Below are positions 1-7,860 of a stretch of 42,419 nt of DNA, one piece after another. Origin of the DNA: GCA-002712965 sp913048525 (GTDB taxonomy: Bacteria; Chloroflexota; Dehalococcoidia; Lucifugimonadales; UBA826); contig CAJWWP010000011.1 in the NCBI GenBank assembly GCA_913048525.1, positions 1-42,419 on the forward strand, written 5' to 3'. The position numbers and the translations under genes were made by a program. The stretch's first letter is position 1. The number at the start of each line of letters is the position of its first letter. Below the pieces are notes generated by a model. That model was not told the DNA's origin. It saw nothing but the letters and a program-made list of their open reading frames with translations, and made no database searches.

Positions 1-38
1 CTTACGGAACGACAACTTATGTGTGATTATATATTGTC

Positions 39-542
39 ATGAAATTACAAACGTTCATAAGTAAATCTACAATATCTTCAACAGTCTCAAGATTGGGAAA
101 AGAAATACGTGCAAACCACAAAGGCCCAGTTACTCTGCTATCTGTGTTGAAAGGTTCAATATGCTTCACTTCTGATCTCATGAGAGAACTAGATGGTGAA
201 GTGAAAATCTGTTTTGCTACAGTTTCAAGTTATTCTGGGAAATCAAGTGGTCGAATATCTTATGACAGTCCTAACCCAGACGATATAACTGACTCAAATG
301 TGATTATCGTAGAAGACATTACAGATACAGGAAAAACACTGGATTTTCTCATAAGTCAGGTAAGATCCATGAACGCAAAAACCGTACAAACATGCGTCTT
401 GCTCGACAAGCCATCAAGGAGAGAAATTCCCGTTACGATAGACTACCTAGGACATACGATCCAAGATCTTTTTGTAGTAGGGTATGGCATGGACTTCAAA
501 GGTCGGTTCAGAAACTTACCCTATATTGGAATTATAGATTAG
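39..542 (+). CDS. hpt: Hypoxanthine phosphoribosyltransferase
   Basis: Purine-salvage enzyme that joins hypoxanthine or guanine to PRPP to make IMP or GMP in the cytosol. The 167-aa protein carries the type-I phosphoribosyltransferase PRPP loop VIIVEDITDTGKT at residues 88-100, with the two acidic residues (E92, D93) that bind ribose hydroxyls. An upstream LLSVLKGS segment (33-40) matches the PPi-loop region of HPRT. Length is slightly under the usual 175-185 aa. An in-frame TGA at 24-26 limits the start to this ATG (a weaker ATT lies at 33). It is followed 33 nt later by a DUF971 gene on the same strand. What lies upstream is outside the window, so operon membership is unknown. Confidence 0.93.
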   Translation: MKLQTFISKSTISSTVSRLGKEIRANHKGPVTLLSVLKGSICFTSDLMRELDGEVKICFATVSSYSGKSSGRISYDSPNPDDITDSNVIIVEDITDTGKTLDFLISQVRSMNAKTVQTCVLLDKPSRREIPVTIDYLGHTIQDLFVVGYGMDFKGRFRNLPYIGIID

Positions 543-575
543 AAGGAACACATTTTCCGGTCGCCTAAAATCAGT

Positions 576-971
576 TTGTCACTGTATATCGAATGCCCAG
601 AGTCAGGTCACATCCCACCACCATGGAGGACAAAATTGCCAGATAAAACGTCAATAGACAAAGTCGGGCTGTATGGTGAGAAAATTCTCATTAGATGGGA
701 TGACGGACATGAAAGCACCTACGGTGCTCGAGAAGTAAGGATAAGCTGTCAGTGCGCTGAATGTGTGGAAGAATGGAGCAAAAGACAGTTACTGGACCCA
801 GCATCTGTGCCTAGCGACCTAAAGGCAGAAGACCATCTAATGATCGGCAATTACGCTATCCAATTCCTCTGGAGTGACGCCCACTACACTGGAATATTCC
901 CTTTTGAGGTGTTGAGAGCTTTGTGCCCCTGCACCACCTGCAAAAATACTACAGAACTAAAAACTCCCTAG
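576..971 (+). CDS. DUF971 (GBBH-like N-terminal domain) protein
   Basis: 131-aa protein of the DUF971 family, the small domain that also forms the N-terminus of gamma-butyrobetaine hydroxylases and is linked in some bacteria to iron-sulfur proteins. Family signatures are visible: WDDGHES at 41-47, the cysteine cluster ISCQCAEC at 56-63, GNYAIQFLWSDAHYTGI at 91-107 and a second cluster CPCTTC at 117-122. Paired CxC/CxxC clusters suggest metal or Fe-S binding, which is inference. Translation starts at TTG; no in-frame ATG precedes the conserved core. It runs 33 nt behind hpt. The biochemical role of free-standing DUF971 proteins is not established. Confidence 0.8.
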   Translation: MSLYIECPESGHIPPPWRTKLPDKTSIDKVGLYGEKILIRWDDGHESTYGAREVRISCQCAECVEEWSKRQLLDPASVPSDLKAEDHLMIGNYAIQFLWSDAHYTGIFPFEVLRALCPCTTCKNTTELKTP

Positions 972-1055
972 GCCCAGACTCCTTTTTCAGAACGGACCAA
1001 CTGAATGAGAAAGCACCCGCACAAGGAAATACTTTCTCAATCGTCAGCAAAAAAA

Positions 1056-1466
1056 TTACGCTGGTTTGAATTTAGGAAGTGCAAGCTCATCCGTAATATC
1101 TTCGAATACTACTTCAAGGTCCATCCCAATTTGCAAATTATCAAATGAGGGATTTTCTATAACAATATTGGTAGCCATCTTGGGACCTTCTTCCAATTCT
1201 ACGATCGCTGTTACGAAGGGCACATCGTCCACAAATCCGGGATGTGGTGCTCTCTGAACAATACCGTAGGTAAACAATGAGGCTTTTCCACTAGCCTTGA
1301 TCCAATCCGTGTCTTTTGAGAAACAACAAGGTGATATGTCTCTGGGATAAAAGTAAGCCGTGTCACAGGCATTACACTTTCTAAGCCAGAGTTCGTGTTC
1401 TTTAGCCTTCTGCCAATATACGTCCGATTCCCCTTGTGGTACCGGTATAGGTTTATTATAAGCCAT
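1056..1466 (-). CDS. DUF35 OB-fold / zinc-ribbon acyl-CoA-associated protein
   Basis: 136-aa protein with the two-part DUF35 layout. An N-terminal helix and rubredoxin-like zinc ribbon carry C31 and C34 (CNAC), with C47/C48 as the second pair. An OB-fold follows from about residue 55. DUF35 proteins usually partner thiolases, serving as an acyl-CoA channel in archaeal thiolase/HMG-CoA synthase complexes or as the partner of the steroid side-chain aldolase Ltp2. The gene starts 22 nt after the thiolase-fold gene at 1489-2631, which supports a complex between the two products. An AGGAG Shine-Dalgarno lies 9 nt before the ATG. It belongs to a tandem 10-bp duplication described separately. Confidence 0.85.
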   Translation of the reverse strand: MAYNKPIPVPQGESDVYWQKAKEHELWLRKCNACDTAYFYPRDISPCCFSKDTDWIKASGKASLFTYGIVQRAPHPGFVDDVPFVTAIVELEEGPKMATNIVIENPSFDNLQIGMDLEVVFEDITDELALPKFKPA

Positions 1467-1470
1467 GTTT

Positions 1471-1490
1471 ATTTACTCCTATTTACTCCT
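1471..1490 (-). repeat. Tandem 10-bp duplication carrying two Shine-Dalgarno motifs
   Basis: The 10-mer ATTTACTCCT occurs twice head to tail (1471-1480 and 1481-1490). Read on the minus strand it is AGGAGTAAAT twice, so two ribosome-binding motifs stand in series before the DUF35 start. The distal copy overlaps the TAG stop of the thiolase-fold gene. Seen directly in the sequence; a regulatory effect is inference. Confidence 0.8.
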
Positions 1491-2631
1491 AATCGATTGC
1501 CAGAACGGTTGTACCGGTAGAGGAAAGAGATCCCCCTGTGCCGTTGATGAGACAAAGCTTGGGGTCATCCAATTGGCGATCCCCACATTCACCTCTGAGC
1601 TGTCTAACAGCCTCCAAAACCAGGAACATGCCGTACATGCCCGAGTGAGTGTAGGAGAGCCCACCACCAGAAGTGTTCATCGCAAAGTCTCCACCGGGAG
1701 CTGTTCTCTGATTTGCCACAAAATCTGGCGCCTCTCCTGGTCCACAAAAACCAAGACTTTCTAAAGTGGCAAGAACCGTGTAAGTGAATGAGTCATAAAT
1801 CATAGCAAGGTCTATATCGTCGTGAGTAACTCCCGATCTCTCCAAAGCAGCAGGACCAGTGTTTTTTGCAACCGTTCTCGTGAGATCTGGCATCTGACTG
1901 ATCAGGTTGTGGTCATGCGACTCAGCCGCACCTAGAACCCAAACAGGCTTTTTCTTCGCATCTTTTGCTCTCTCAGCAGAGGTAATTACATAAGCACCTC
2001 CCGCATCGGTTACAAGACAACAATCAAAGAGATGGAATGGCTCAGAAATCCACCGGGAATTATGATAGTCATCAAATGACATATCATCTTTCATGTACGC
2101 CTTAGGATTAAGTTGAGCCCATTTGCGAGTTGCTACTGCTACCTCAGCCATCCCCTGTCTGCTATATTCTTCACCGTATTGATGCATGTACCTACGAGCA
2201 GCCATAGCGTAGTTAATTGGGGCTCCAAGGAATCCGTATGGGGTTTCGAACTGGGATCCAGGGTCTGCGGCATCTCCCCCAGGGCGGCTTCTCCGGCTCC
2301 TCCCAGCTTCTCCATGCGTAACAAGTGCCACATCACAATATCCAGCATTGATAGCCGCCATGGCATGAGCAATATGGATAATGAATGAAGACCCACCCAC
2401 AGCAGTCGTATCCGTAAAACTTGGTTCAATACCAAGATATTCGGCTAGAACTAGCGTTGATGTTCCAGCAGTGAACAATCCGTTCACGTCTTTAATGGAC
2501 ATCCCAGCATCTTCCAGAGCATTGTAGGCTGCCTCAGCATGATGCGTTAAGTTCGATTTATCAGGTACTTTGCCTATTTCATCGGATTCATCGACCCCGA
2601 CAATAGCGACCGTTTTACGAAGATCGGTCAT
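1489..2631 (-). CDS. SCP2-type thiolase-fold protein lacking the acyl-accepting Cys
   Basis: 380-aa thiolase-superfamily protein of the SCP-x/lipid-transfer (Ltp) group. The usual nucleophilic cysteine of the N-terminal half is replaced: the matching segment reads AVGGSSFIIHIAHA (residues 77-90), with serines 81-82 instead of Cys-Ser/Ala-Gly. The C-terminal half keeps an active-site histidine in GGGLSYTHSGMYG (322-334, H329) flanked by tyrosines Y327 and Y333, and there is an IYDSF motif at 278-282. Loss of Cys with retained His/Tyr resembles Ltp2-type steroid side-chain aldolases, which work with a DUF35 partner; a DUF35 gene follows immediately. An AGGAGG Shine-Dalgarno precedes the ATG by 9 nt. 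Substrate unknown; ordinary thiolysis looks unlikely. Confidence 0.85.
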   Translation of the reverse strand: MTDLRKTVAIVGVDESDEIGKVPDKSNLTHHAEAAYNALEDAGMSIKDVNGLFTAGTSTLVLAEYLGIEPSFTDTTAVGGSSFIIHIAHAMAAINAGYCDVALVTHGEAGRSRRSRPGGDAADPGSQFETPYGFLGAPINYAMAARRYMHQYGEEYSRQGMAEVAVATRKWAQLNPKAYMKDDMSFDDYHNSRWISEPFHLFDCCLVTDAGGAYVITSAERAKDAKKKPVWVLGAAESHDHNLISQMPDLTRTVAKNTGPAALERSGVTHDDIDLAMIYDSFTYTVLATLESLGFCGPGEAPDFVANQRTAPGGDFAMNTSGGGLSYTHSGMYGMFLVLEAVRQLRGECGDRQLDDPKLCLINGTGGSLSSTGTTVLAID

Positions 2632-2754
2632 TTCATTAATCCTCCTGGGTTGGCTGATACTAAAGGAACTCTCTATTTATTTTATTTCCCTTCAAAACGG
2701 TGCTTAGGATACAACGCAAACGGTTATGCTAACAACAGGTGATTACATTTAGAA

Positions 2755-3921
2755 CTACCAATTCGTGAAGGATCCATCATTCCTTCTTAGTTGTGGTGTC
2801 CAACCTGTTGGGTCTACTATCCGAGATTCAGCAAGATTTTCGTCAAAGTCTACCCCCATACCAGGTTCGTCGGGACACCATGCATATCCATCTTCCCATT
2901 CAATCTGTTTGGGAAACAGATCTGTGGCGTAGGTTCCTGGTCTCTGAGGCATTTCCTGAACCCCTACATTCGTCGAGGCCATACACAAAGCTACACAAAC
3001 TGCCGCACTTACCGGGCCCAAAGGGTTATGAGGAACAATATCGATATAATGTGTTTCGGCCCAGTGCGTTATTTTTAAAGCCTCTGTCAAGCCTCCGACT
3101 ATGCACAAATCTATGCGCGCATAGTTTATAAGCTCCTCCTCAATCACCTCCCTAAAAGGCCATTTACTTGCCCACTGTTCTCCGGCAGCAATAGGCACTG
3201 CTACGTGTCTTGCTATTGTTCTATAGCTAGCAGGATTTTCTGACCGAAGCGGGTCCTCCATGAAAAACGGTCGAAATTTCTCCACAGCCCTACACAAAGT
3301 GACAGCATGCGCGGTATCAAGTCTCGTATGCACATCAAAGCAGATTTGAATATCTTTTCCAACAGCATCTCTGATAACACCCATCTGTTCCTCGGCAATT
3401 TTAATGGACTCCACAGGTTCAAGAGTATTAAAGTTATCAACATAGTCAAAAGTTGGACCGGTCTCAGGTTGGTGCCATCTAACAAATTTCCAACCCTCAT
3501 CAATATGTTTCTTGCAGCTTTCTAATAACTCTGAAATATCACTCCCAGCAGTATGCGGGTAACATACGACCTTATCTCTCACAGGACCTCCCAAAAGTTT
3601 ATAAAGAGGCATCTCTAATGCCTTAGCTTTTATGTCCCATAAGGCTATATCTATAGCACTAATCGCGCATGAATAAACTTTATCGGCAGGGAAAAAGCTA
3701 CCCCTGAACATCCTCTGCCACAATTTTTCCGTGCTAAATGGGTCTTCACCCACAACAATCTCTGACAGATGATCTATAGCCTTCCCTATTGCGGCACCCC
3801 AACGAGCTATTCCTACTTCACCGAGTCCATAAATACCAGCGTCAGTTTCGACTTTAACGATGTAATAAAGTCGACCAACATCATCTGTAATCGGGAAGCT
3901 TTTAATTTTTGTAACTTTCAT
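2755..3921 (-). CDS. Mandelate racemase/enolase-superfamily sugar-acid dehydratase
   Basis: 388-aa member of the enolase superfamily (mandelate racemase / D-galactonate dehydratase-like). In numbering from this start, the metal ligands are D196 (in CFDVHTR), E222 (FMEDP) and E248 (AGEQ). H198 sits in the D-x-H motif, H298 in PHNPLGP and E323 in VQEMP. This fits acid-sugar dehydratases such as GalD or ManD; the exact substrate cannot be read from sequence. A 12-residue-longer start (3957) is rejected: GAGGAG lies 5 nt before the ATG at 3921, and a likely promoter -10 covers the longer start. It appears monocistronic. Expanded paralogs of this family are characteristic of SAR202-type Chloroflexota. 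Confidence 0.9.
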   Translation of the reverse strand: MKVTKIKSFPITDDVGRLYYIVKVETDAGIYGLGEVGIARWGAAIGKAIDHLSEIVVGEDPFSTEKLWQRMFRGSFFPADKVYSCAISAIDIALWDIKAKALEMPLYKLLGGPVRDKVVCYPHTAGSDISELLESCKKHIDEGWKFVRWHQPETGPTFDYVDNFNTLEPVESIKIAEEQMGVIRDAVGKDIQICFDVHTRLDTAHAVTLCRAVEKFRPFFMEDPLRSENPASYRTIARHVAVPIAAGEQWASKWPFREVIEEELINYARIDLCIVGGLTEALKITHWAETHYIDIVPHNPLGPVSAAVCVALCMASTNVGVQEMPQRPGTYATDLFPKQIEWEDGYAWCPDEPGMGVDFDENLAESRIVDPTGWTPQLRRNDGSFTNW

Positions 3922-3955
3922 ATTGACTCCTCGTGATCCATTAGAAACGTAAGCC

Positions 3956-3984
3956 AAGGTATCTCAGGCTAACCAACGGGTCAA
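3956..3984 (-). promoter_or_regulatory. Sigma70-type promoter for the enolase-superfamily gene
   Basis: On the minus strand, TTGACC (3979-3984) and TACCTT (3956-3961) are separated by exactly 17 nt. The predicted transcription start is near 3949, giving a leader of about 28 nt before the ATG at 3921. The -35 matches 5/6; the -10 is weak (3/6). Confidence 0.45.
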
Positions 3985-4034
3985 CAGAATTATTAGATCC
4001 TTTCAATAACAGGTTTTTTTGATACCATTATTTT

Positions 4035-4409
4035 GTGACTTCAATCTCTCGTGAACAGTTTCAAAATCTTGTCCTTCAGGCGCTGTCTGATTTGCCTGAG
4101 GATGTTCGGCACTCACTCCAAAATGTCGATGTCGTGGTCGATGATGTCGCTTCAATGAGCCAAATAGTCGGGACAGGAATCGAGAACGCAATGAACCTCC
4201 TTGGTCTATATGAAGGTATCCCTTTAACAGAGCGATACGGATATGACATGGTATTACCGGACAAGGTAACGCTATTCCAAAAACCTATTGAATCCATATG
4301 CGATACGCAGGAACAAATGGCAGAGGAGATATCGAAAACTCTGATCCACGAAATCGCTCACCATTTCGGTTTGGATGACGATCATCTTGACCGGTTAGGA
4401 TCAGGTTAA
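4035..4409 (+). CDS. Zincin-like metallopeptidase family protein (DUF1025/Zincin_1)
   Basis: 124-aa small zincin. The C-terminal metal motif HEIAHHFGLDDDHL spans residues 105-118: H105 and H109 are zinc ligands, E106 is the catalytic base and H117 is in the position of the third ligand. This spacing and length are typical of the bacterial Zincin_1 family, whose substrates are unknown. Translation begins at GTG. It is divergent from the dehydratase gene and convergent with herA; both stop codons sit in the palindrome TTAA at 4406-4409. Confidence 0.85.
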   Translation: MTSISREQFQNLVLQALSDLPEDVRHSLQNVDVVVDDVASMSQIVGTGIENAMNLLGLYEGIPLTERYGYDMVLPDKVTLFQKPIESICDTQEQMAEEISKTLIHEIAHHFGLDDDHLDRLGSG

Positions 4410-6025
4410 GAAGGCCCAAAAAGATCCTCTAACGCCTTCTTTGAGTCTCCATTAGACGCCGAAACGTCCCCCAAGTCAGAATATGATTGTGCGCTACCGT
4501 AATCCCTTGTACGAACAACCACTGGCATTGGTACAGAATGTCCAAATATTAGCGCTTGTTGTCGGGATTCTAATCTGGCGAGTACCCCTCTTAGCTTTCT
4601 GTTTCCAGACACCCCCGATAGAACAGAATCTATGTCTCTTCCGCTATCAAGGAGGCATGACACTTTGGTACCTATTTGACTCATTACTTCTTCATCGATA
4701 TCGCTGGGACGCTGATCGACAACCAGAAGAGTTACGTTGTATTTTCTCATCTCACGAGCGATGGTTCCGAATATCGTCTGTCCTGACATCGATGAACTCA
4801 GAAACCTATGCGCCTCCTCAATAGTGATCACTAAGTTTGGAGGTTCCGCAAGTTTGTCTCCCATGGCAAGCTCTTTCTGTCTCTGGTACCTATCATATAT
4901 TCTTCTGGTAAGTATATTTGCCACCAACATATAAGCGGTCGGGTTGTTACCATGCTTTCCAAATTCAAGTACAACGTGTTGACCGGCGTTCAGTCTCTGC
5001 AAAATCATCTCAGCGGAGTCCTCGACCCTATCCTTAGAAACAAAATCAAACCGCGTCAAACGTTCAAGTCGTCTTCTAAGGGCCGCTAAAGCGGAGCCAT
5101 TCACATTGATCTCACTCGCCAGCTCATTAGTGGCCTCACCAGATAAGGATATAAATGCGCTAAACCACCTACTCGGTCCAAAATGGGCCTCAAGAGAATA
5201 TGCAGCATCAGCTGCAATCGAGGTTAAATCGAGTGTCTCCCTGAGGAGTTGTATGTCCTCCGGGGCTATATCCGAATAGCCGAACCTGACGAGGTGATCT
5301 GGAACGAATCCTCGCCTTTCGGCGCTTTCTGAGTCCATAGAGAAAACGGTCACTTTTGAGCTGAACAGCTGTTTCAGACCCTTTACGTCATAATTACTCT
5401 CACTGGTGCCCTTCCAACCATACTCATTATGCATATCAAATATCAGGTTACTCGCCTTACCACTCTGTAGAATTCCAATCAAAAGCAACCTAGTCAAGAA
5501 TGTCTTTCCTGTACCACTTTTACCAAAAACACCATTACTCCTTTTCACCATTTCATCAAGATTAAGGCAAAGTTTCGCCTCCATATCAAGAGGACTACCA
5601 ATCCAGAATCCTCCGTCAGCCTCAGAACCAAAGACGCTATTGATATCCTCTTCTGTGGCTTCCAAAACTTCTGAGAAATGAGATGGGATAGTTTTTGCAG
5701 GCATTGGTCCTGTGGAATCTGATTGTTGATCAATGCCAATGGTCAGCATGGGCTCTACAGTTATTGCCCCATACGCTGACGTTCCACTTAAAGTGTCTCT
5801 TATGAATTTGTCTGAGACATCAGGAAGATTGAATTGCAAAGAGGGATCCGACGATTCCAATGCTATGTCCGTTACGACCCCAAAAAATCTATTTTCCCGA
5901 CCTTGAATGACAACATTGGACCCTACTTTTATCCCCTCCACGGAAGAAGTGCTATTTAGACGCACCTTTACTCCCTCACCAAGTGATCCGGCGACAACCA
6001 CTCCAAGCTTATTCAAGTCAATCAT
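4406..6025 (-). CDS. herA: HerA-type hexameric DNA-translocating ATPase
   Basis: 539-aa HerA/FtsK-family ATPase that pumps DNA for end resection or repair together with the NurA nuclease. An N-terminal HAS barrel (about residues 3-95, LGVVVAGSLGEG) is followed by the RecA-like motor. Walker A is GKSGTGKT at 168-175, the HerA motif DMHNEYGW at 197-204, Walker B/catalytic glutamates in VITIEEAH at 399-406, and VVDQRPSDID at 435-444 is the HerA-specific region. The start at 6025 is chosen because AGGAGG lies 7 nt upstream and the HAS barrel begins there; a start at 6142 would add 39 unconserved residues. It overlaps the HAS-barrel gene by 8 nt, indicating translational coupling. Last gene of the nurA-herA operon. 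Confidence 0.92.
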   Translation of the reverse strand: MIDLNKLGVVVAGSLGEGVKVRLNSTSSVEGIKVGSNVVIQGRENRFFGVVTDIALESSDPSLQFNLPDVSDKFIRDTLSGTSAYGAITVEPMLTIGIDQQSDSTGPMPAKTIPSHFSEVLEATEEDINSVFGSEADGGFWIGSPLDMEAKLCLNLDEMVKRSNGVFGKSGTGKTFLTRLLLIGILQSGKASNLIFDMHNEYGWKGTSESNYDVKGLKQLFSSKVTVFSMDSESAERRGFVPDHLVRFGYSDIAPEDIQLLRETLDLTSIAADAAYSLEAHFGPSRWFSAFISLSGEATNELASEINVNGSALAALRRRLERLTRFDFVSKDRVEDSAEMILQRLNAGQHVVLEFGKHGNNPTAYMLVANILTRRIYDRYQRQKELAMGDKLAEPPNLVITIEEAHRFLSSSMSGQTIFGTIAREMRKYNVTLLVVDQRPSDIDEEVMSQIGTKVSCLLDSGRDIDSVLSGVSGNRKLRGVLARLESRQQALIFGHSVPMPVVVRTRDYGSAQSYSDLGDVSASNGDSKKALEDLFGPS

Positions 6026-6632
6026 TTGGAATCCTCCTAAGAATTCCCTCGAGCCGTCTTGTGTCATTTCCAAGGAGCAAAGCCAACCGCCTGGCTGACT
6101 CAGCCCGGAGTTCCGTCTCTTCAGGTAAAGCCTGGCAAGCATGTCTAATAAATGCTGCCACTACGTCATCCGACTGGGGCAAATTAGCAGCTAATATTGA
6201 GCTTATAAAGTCCAGTGATTTAGCGAAAGTCGAAATTTCACTATTGTCACACTGCATAACAAACGAATGAATTCTGGGCGGTCTTGGTGGCAAATATGTT
6301 GTTATCTGAGAAGAAACTTCATACCCCACAATCGTGGTTCTGAAGTTTGTCGTAAGCAATCTGTTCAACTGCGGGTTTTGGTCATAAACCAATTCTTCAG
6401 AAGCCAATCCTTCACCTCTTGCCACGGGCCGCCTCGTCGGGTCTAGTCCAGAAGTGTGAGAGTAGCTGACAACACCATAGACAGAATTCACTTCTCCTGC
6501 TTTTACCAACGATCCAAGAGCTGGGGCACCATATAATTCATAGCATTGAGTTGTGAATTCATTGGTGTCACTTTCAATTACTTCCCCAATTCTCAAAGGG
6601 TATTCGTTGGATGGGGTGTTCATATCAACCAT
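6018..6632 (-). CDS. HAS-barrel domain protein of the HerA/NurA operon
   Basis: 204-aa protein. Its N-terminal part (residues 13-60, containing IGEVIESDTNEFTTQCYEL) resembles the HAS barrel found at the N-terminus of HerA and ATP synthase subunits, so the operon encodes two HAS-type modules. A central RRPVARGE (67-74) and a proline-rich TTYLPPRPPRIHSFV (111-125) follow, then a helical C-terminus rich in Arg/Leu. No catalytic motif is visible. It sits 1 nt after nurA and overlaps herA by 8 nt, so its stoichiometric production with both is likely. A scaffold or adaptor in the HerA-NurA complex is a reasonable inference, not shown. Confidence 0.72.
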   Translation of the reverse strand: MVDMNTPSNEYPLRIGEVIESDTNEFTTQCYELYGAPALGSLVKAGEVNSVYGVVSYSHTSGLDPTRRPVARGEGLASEELVYDQNPQLNRLLTTNFRTTIVGYEVSSQITTYLPPRPPRIHSFVMQCDNSEISTFAKSLDFISSILAANLPQSDDVVAAFIRHACQALPEETELRAESARRLALLLGNDTRRLEGILRRIPND

Positions 6633-6633
6633 A

Positions 6634-7860
6634 TTACAACCATCTTAAACGTTTTGACCTGTCCTTCTGGGATGTTGTGAACTCTATTCCATTGTTCTCT
6701 AAAACCTCTTCGACAAGGTTGAGAAAGTAGCGGCGATCTGCAGTGGATATGACCGCCTGCTCATGGGCCTCCATCAAAGCCGTTGGGTATCCCCTACCTT
6801 TCCTACATTGCTCCATAACAACTGAATGAACAAGATCTACGTCTTTTCTCTTGGCAGACGCCCAAGAGGGCATTTCCACTCTGGCCATTTCATATCCCGT
6901 GTTTAAGTAAAAAAAGGTTATCTCATTATCGCCATAGTAATTCTTGGCCATATGAAAGTTACTACTGAACAGTTCAGATCTCTCTCCATCTTTCACCGTC
7001 ACAGACATTAAATCTCTATCCAAGAGCCCTTCAGCTGCGCTATCACAAGGTCTAGCACCCTTCCTGATCTCCCCACAGTGGTACAAACAGTCGGATTTCT
7101 CATAAGGACAGACAAGTAGGCGGATCCCATCTATGATCTCATCACTCCCAGGAAGACTTATGTAACTCGCCACTACAATCTTTTTTTCCTGAGCCGCTAG
7201 CTTAATGTCATCAAGCGCTCTTATGAATCCCTCTACCAACACAGCGTCTATCACAAAATCGGGTATTCCAGGTCTTAACAAATCCAGCAAAAGTAAAGTT
7301 CCATCTATTAGGCCAACAAAGGGAATGTCTTCAACACTGTCAGGTTTCGAATTTTTCAAAGCCGCGGCCAAAGTTTCCATCTCTTTTACGGACCGAATGG
7401 CTCCCAATATTGTGCCTTGTATCTGTAAGAATTTATGAGGATTATCTGGATCACTCAATACAGTTTGATCCGGTGGTACAAATAGTTGAGGGTCACTTGA
7501 TAGGTGAGCCTCTGGTACGTCCCCATACCTGAGACGAGCCGTACCGGTATTGATAAGAAAACAATCAACAGGTATATGACGGTTTACATCGATATTGGAA
7601 CCATCAACCCCAATTACAGTATAGTCAGTAGGAAGAGATGGCTCTTTTATAGATTTTGATGGATTTTCTGGAAATACTGGAGGAGTCCACTGAAACACAC
7701 CAGAGGAACTATCCGTTTTTTCCAAAAATATTTCTCTTCGAAATTCTTCAAGGACACTTACTGCTTCTGCAAGACGGTCATTATGCGCGGACGAAAAGTT
7801 ATTAAGCCCGGACATCATCGCATCCAACTGGTAGGCCGTCCTCTCTAAATCAAGAGCCAA
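6634..7860 (-). CDS. nurA: NurA 5'-3' nuclease
   Basis: 408-aa NurA-domain nuclease, partner of HerA in DNA double-strand-break end processing. Acidic metal-binding motifs are visible: VIGVDGSNID at 82-91, VGLIDGTLLL at 182-191, and the C-terminal YPTALMEAHEQAVIS at 358-372 with a conserved histidine (H366). Four cysteines, C251, C258, C262 and C272, cluster in the C-terminal third and may bind a metal or Fe-S cluster (inference). Length exceeds that of archaeal NurA (about 340 aa). Translation starts at a TTG placed directly after the TGA of the upstream 163-aa gene, so the two are coupled by re-initiation; the next ATG pair lies at codons 15-16. Confidence 0.87.
   Translation of the reverse strand: MALDLERTAYQLDAMMSGLNNFSSAHNDRLAEAVSVLEEFRREIFLEKTDSSSGVFQWTPPVFPENPSKSIKEPSLPTDYTVIGVDGSNIDVNRHIPVDCFLINTGTARLRYGDVPEAHLSSDPQLFVPPDQTVLSDPDNPHKFLQIQGTILGAIRSVKEMETLAAALKNSKPDSVEDIPFVGLIDGTLLLLDLLRPGIPDFVIDAVLVEGFIRALDDIKLAAQEKKIVVASYISLPGSDEIIDGIRLLVCPYEKSDCLYHCGEIRKGARPCDSAAEGLLDRDLMSVTVKDGERSELFSSNFHMAKNYYGDNEITFFYLNTGYEMARVEMPSWASAKRKDVDLVHSVVMEQCRKGRGYPTALMEAHEQAVISTADRRYFLNLVEEVLENNGIEFTTSQKDRSKRLRWL

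Noticed and set aside
1006..1039. Inverted repeat TGAGAAAG/CTTTCTCA with an 18-nt loop between convergent genes, as a terminator
   Set aside because: Large loop, A+T-rich stem and no T-run after it on either strand; not enough for a terminator call.
6026..6142. Longer HerA N-terminus starting at 6142
   Set aside because: The extra 39 residues overlap the HAS-barrel gene, have no family match, and a strong AGGAGG sits before the ATG at 6025.
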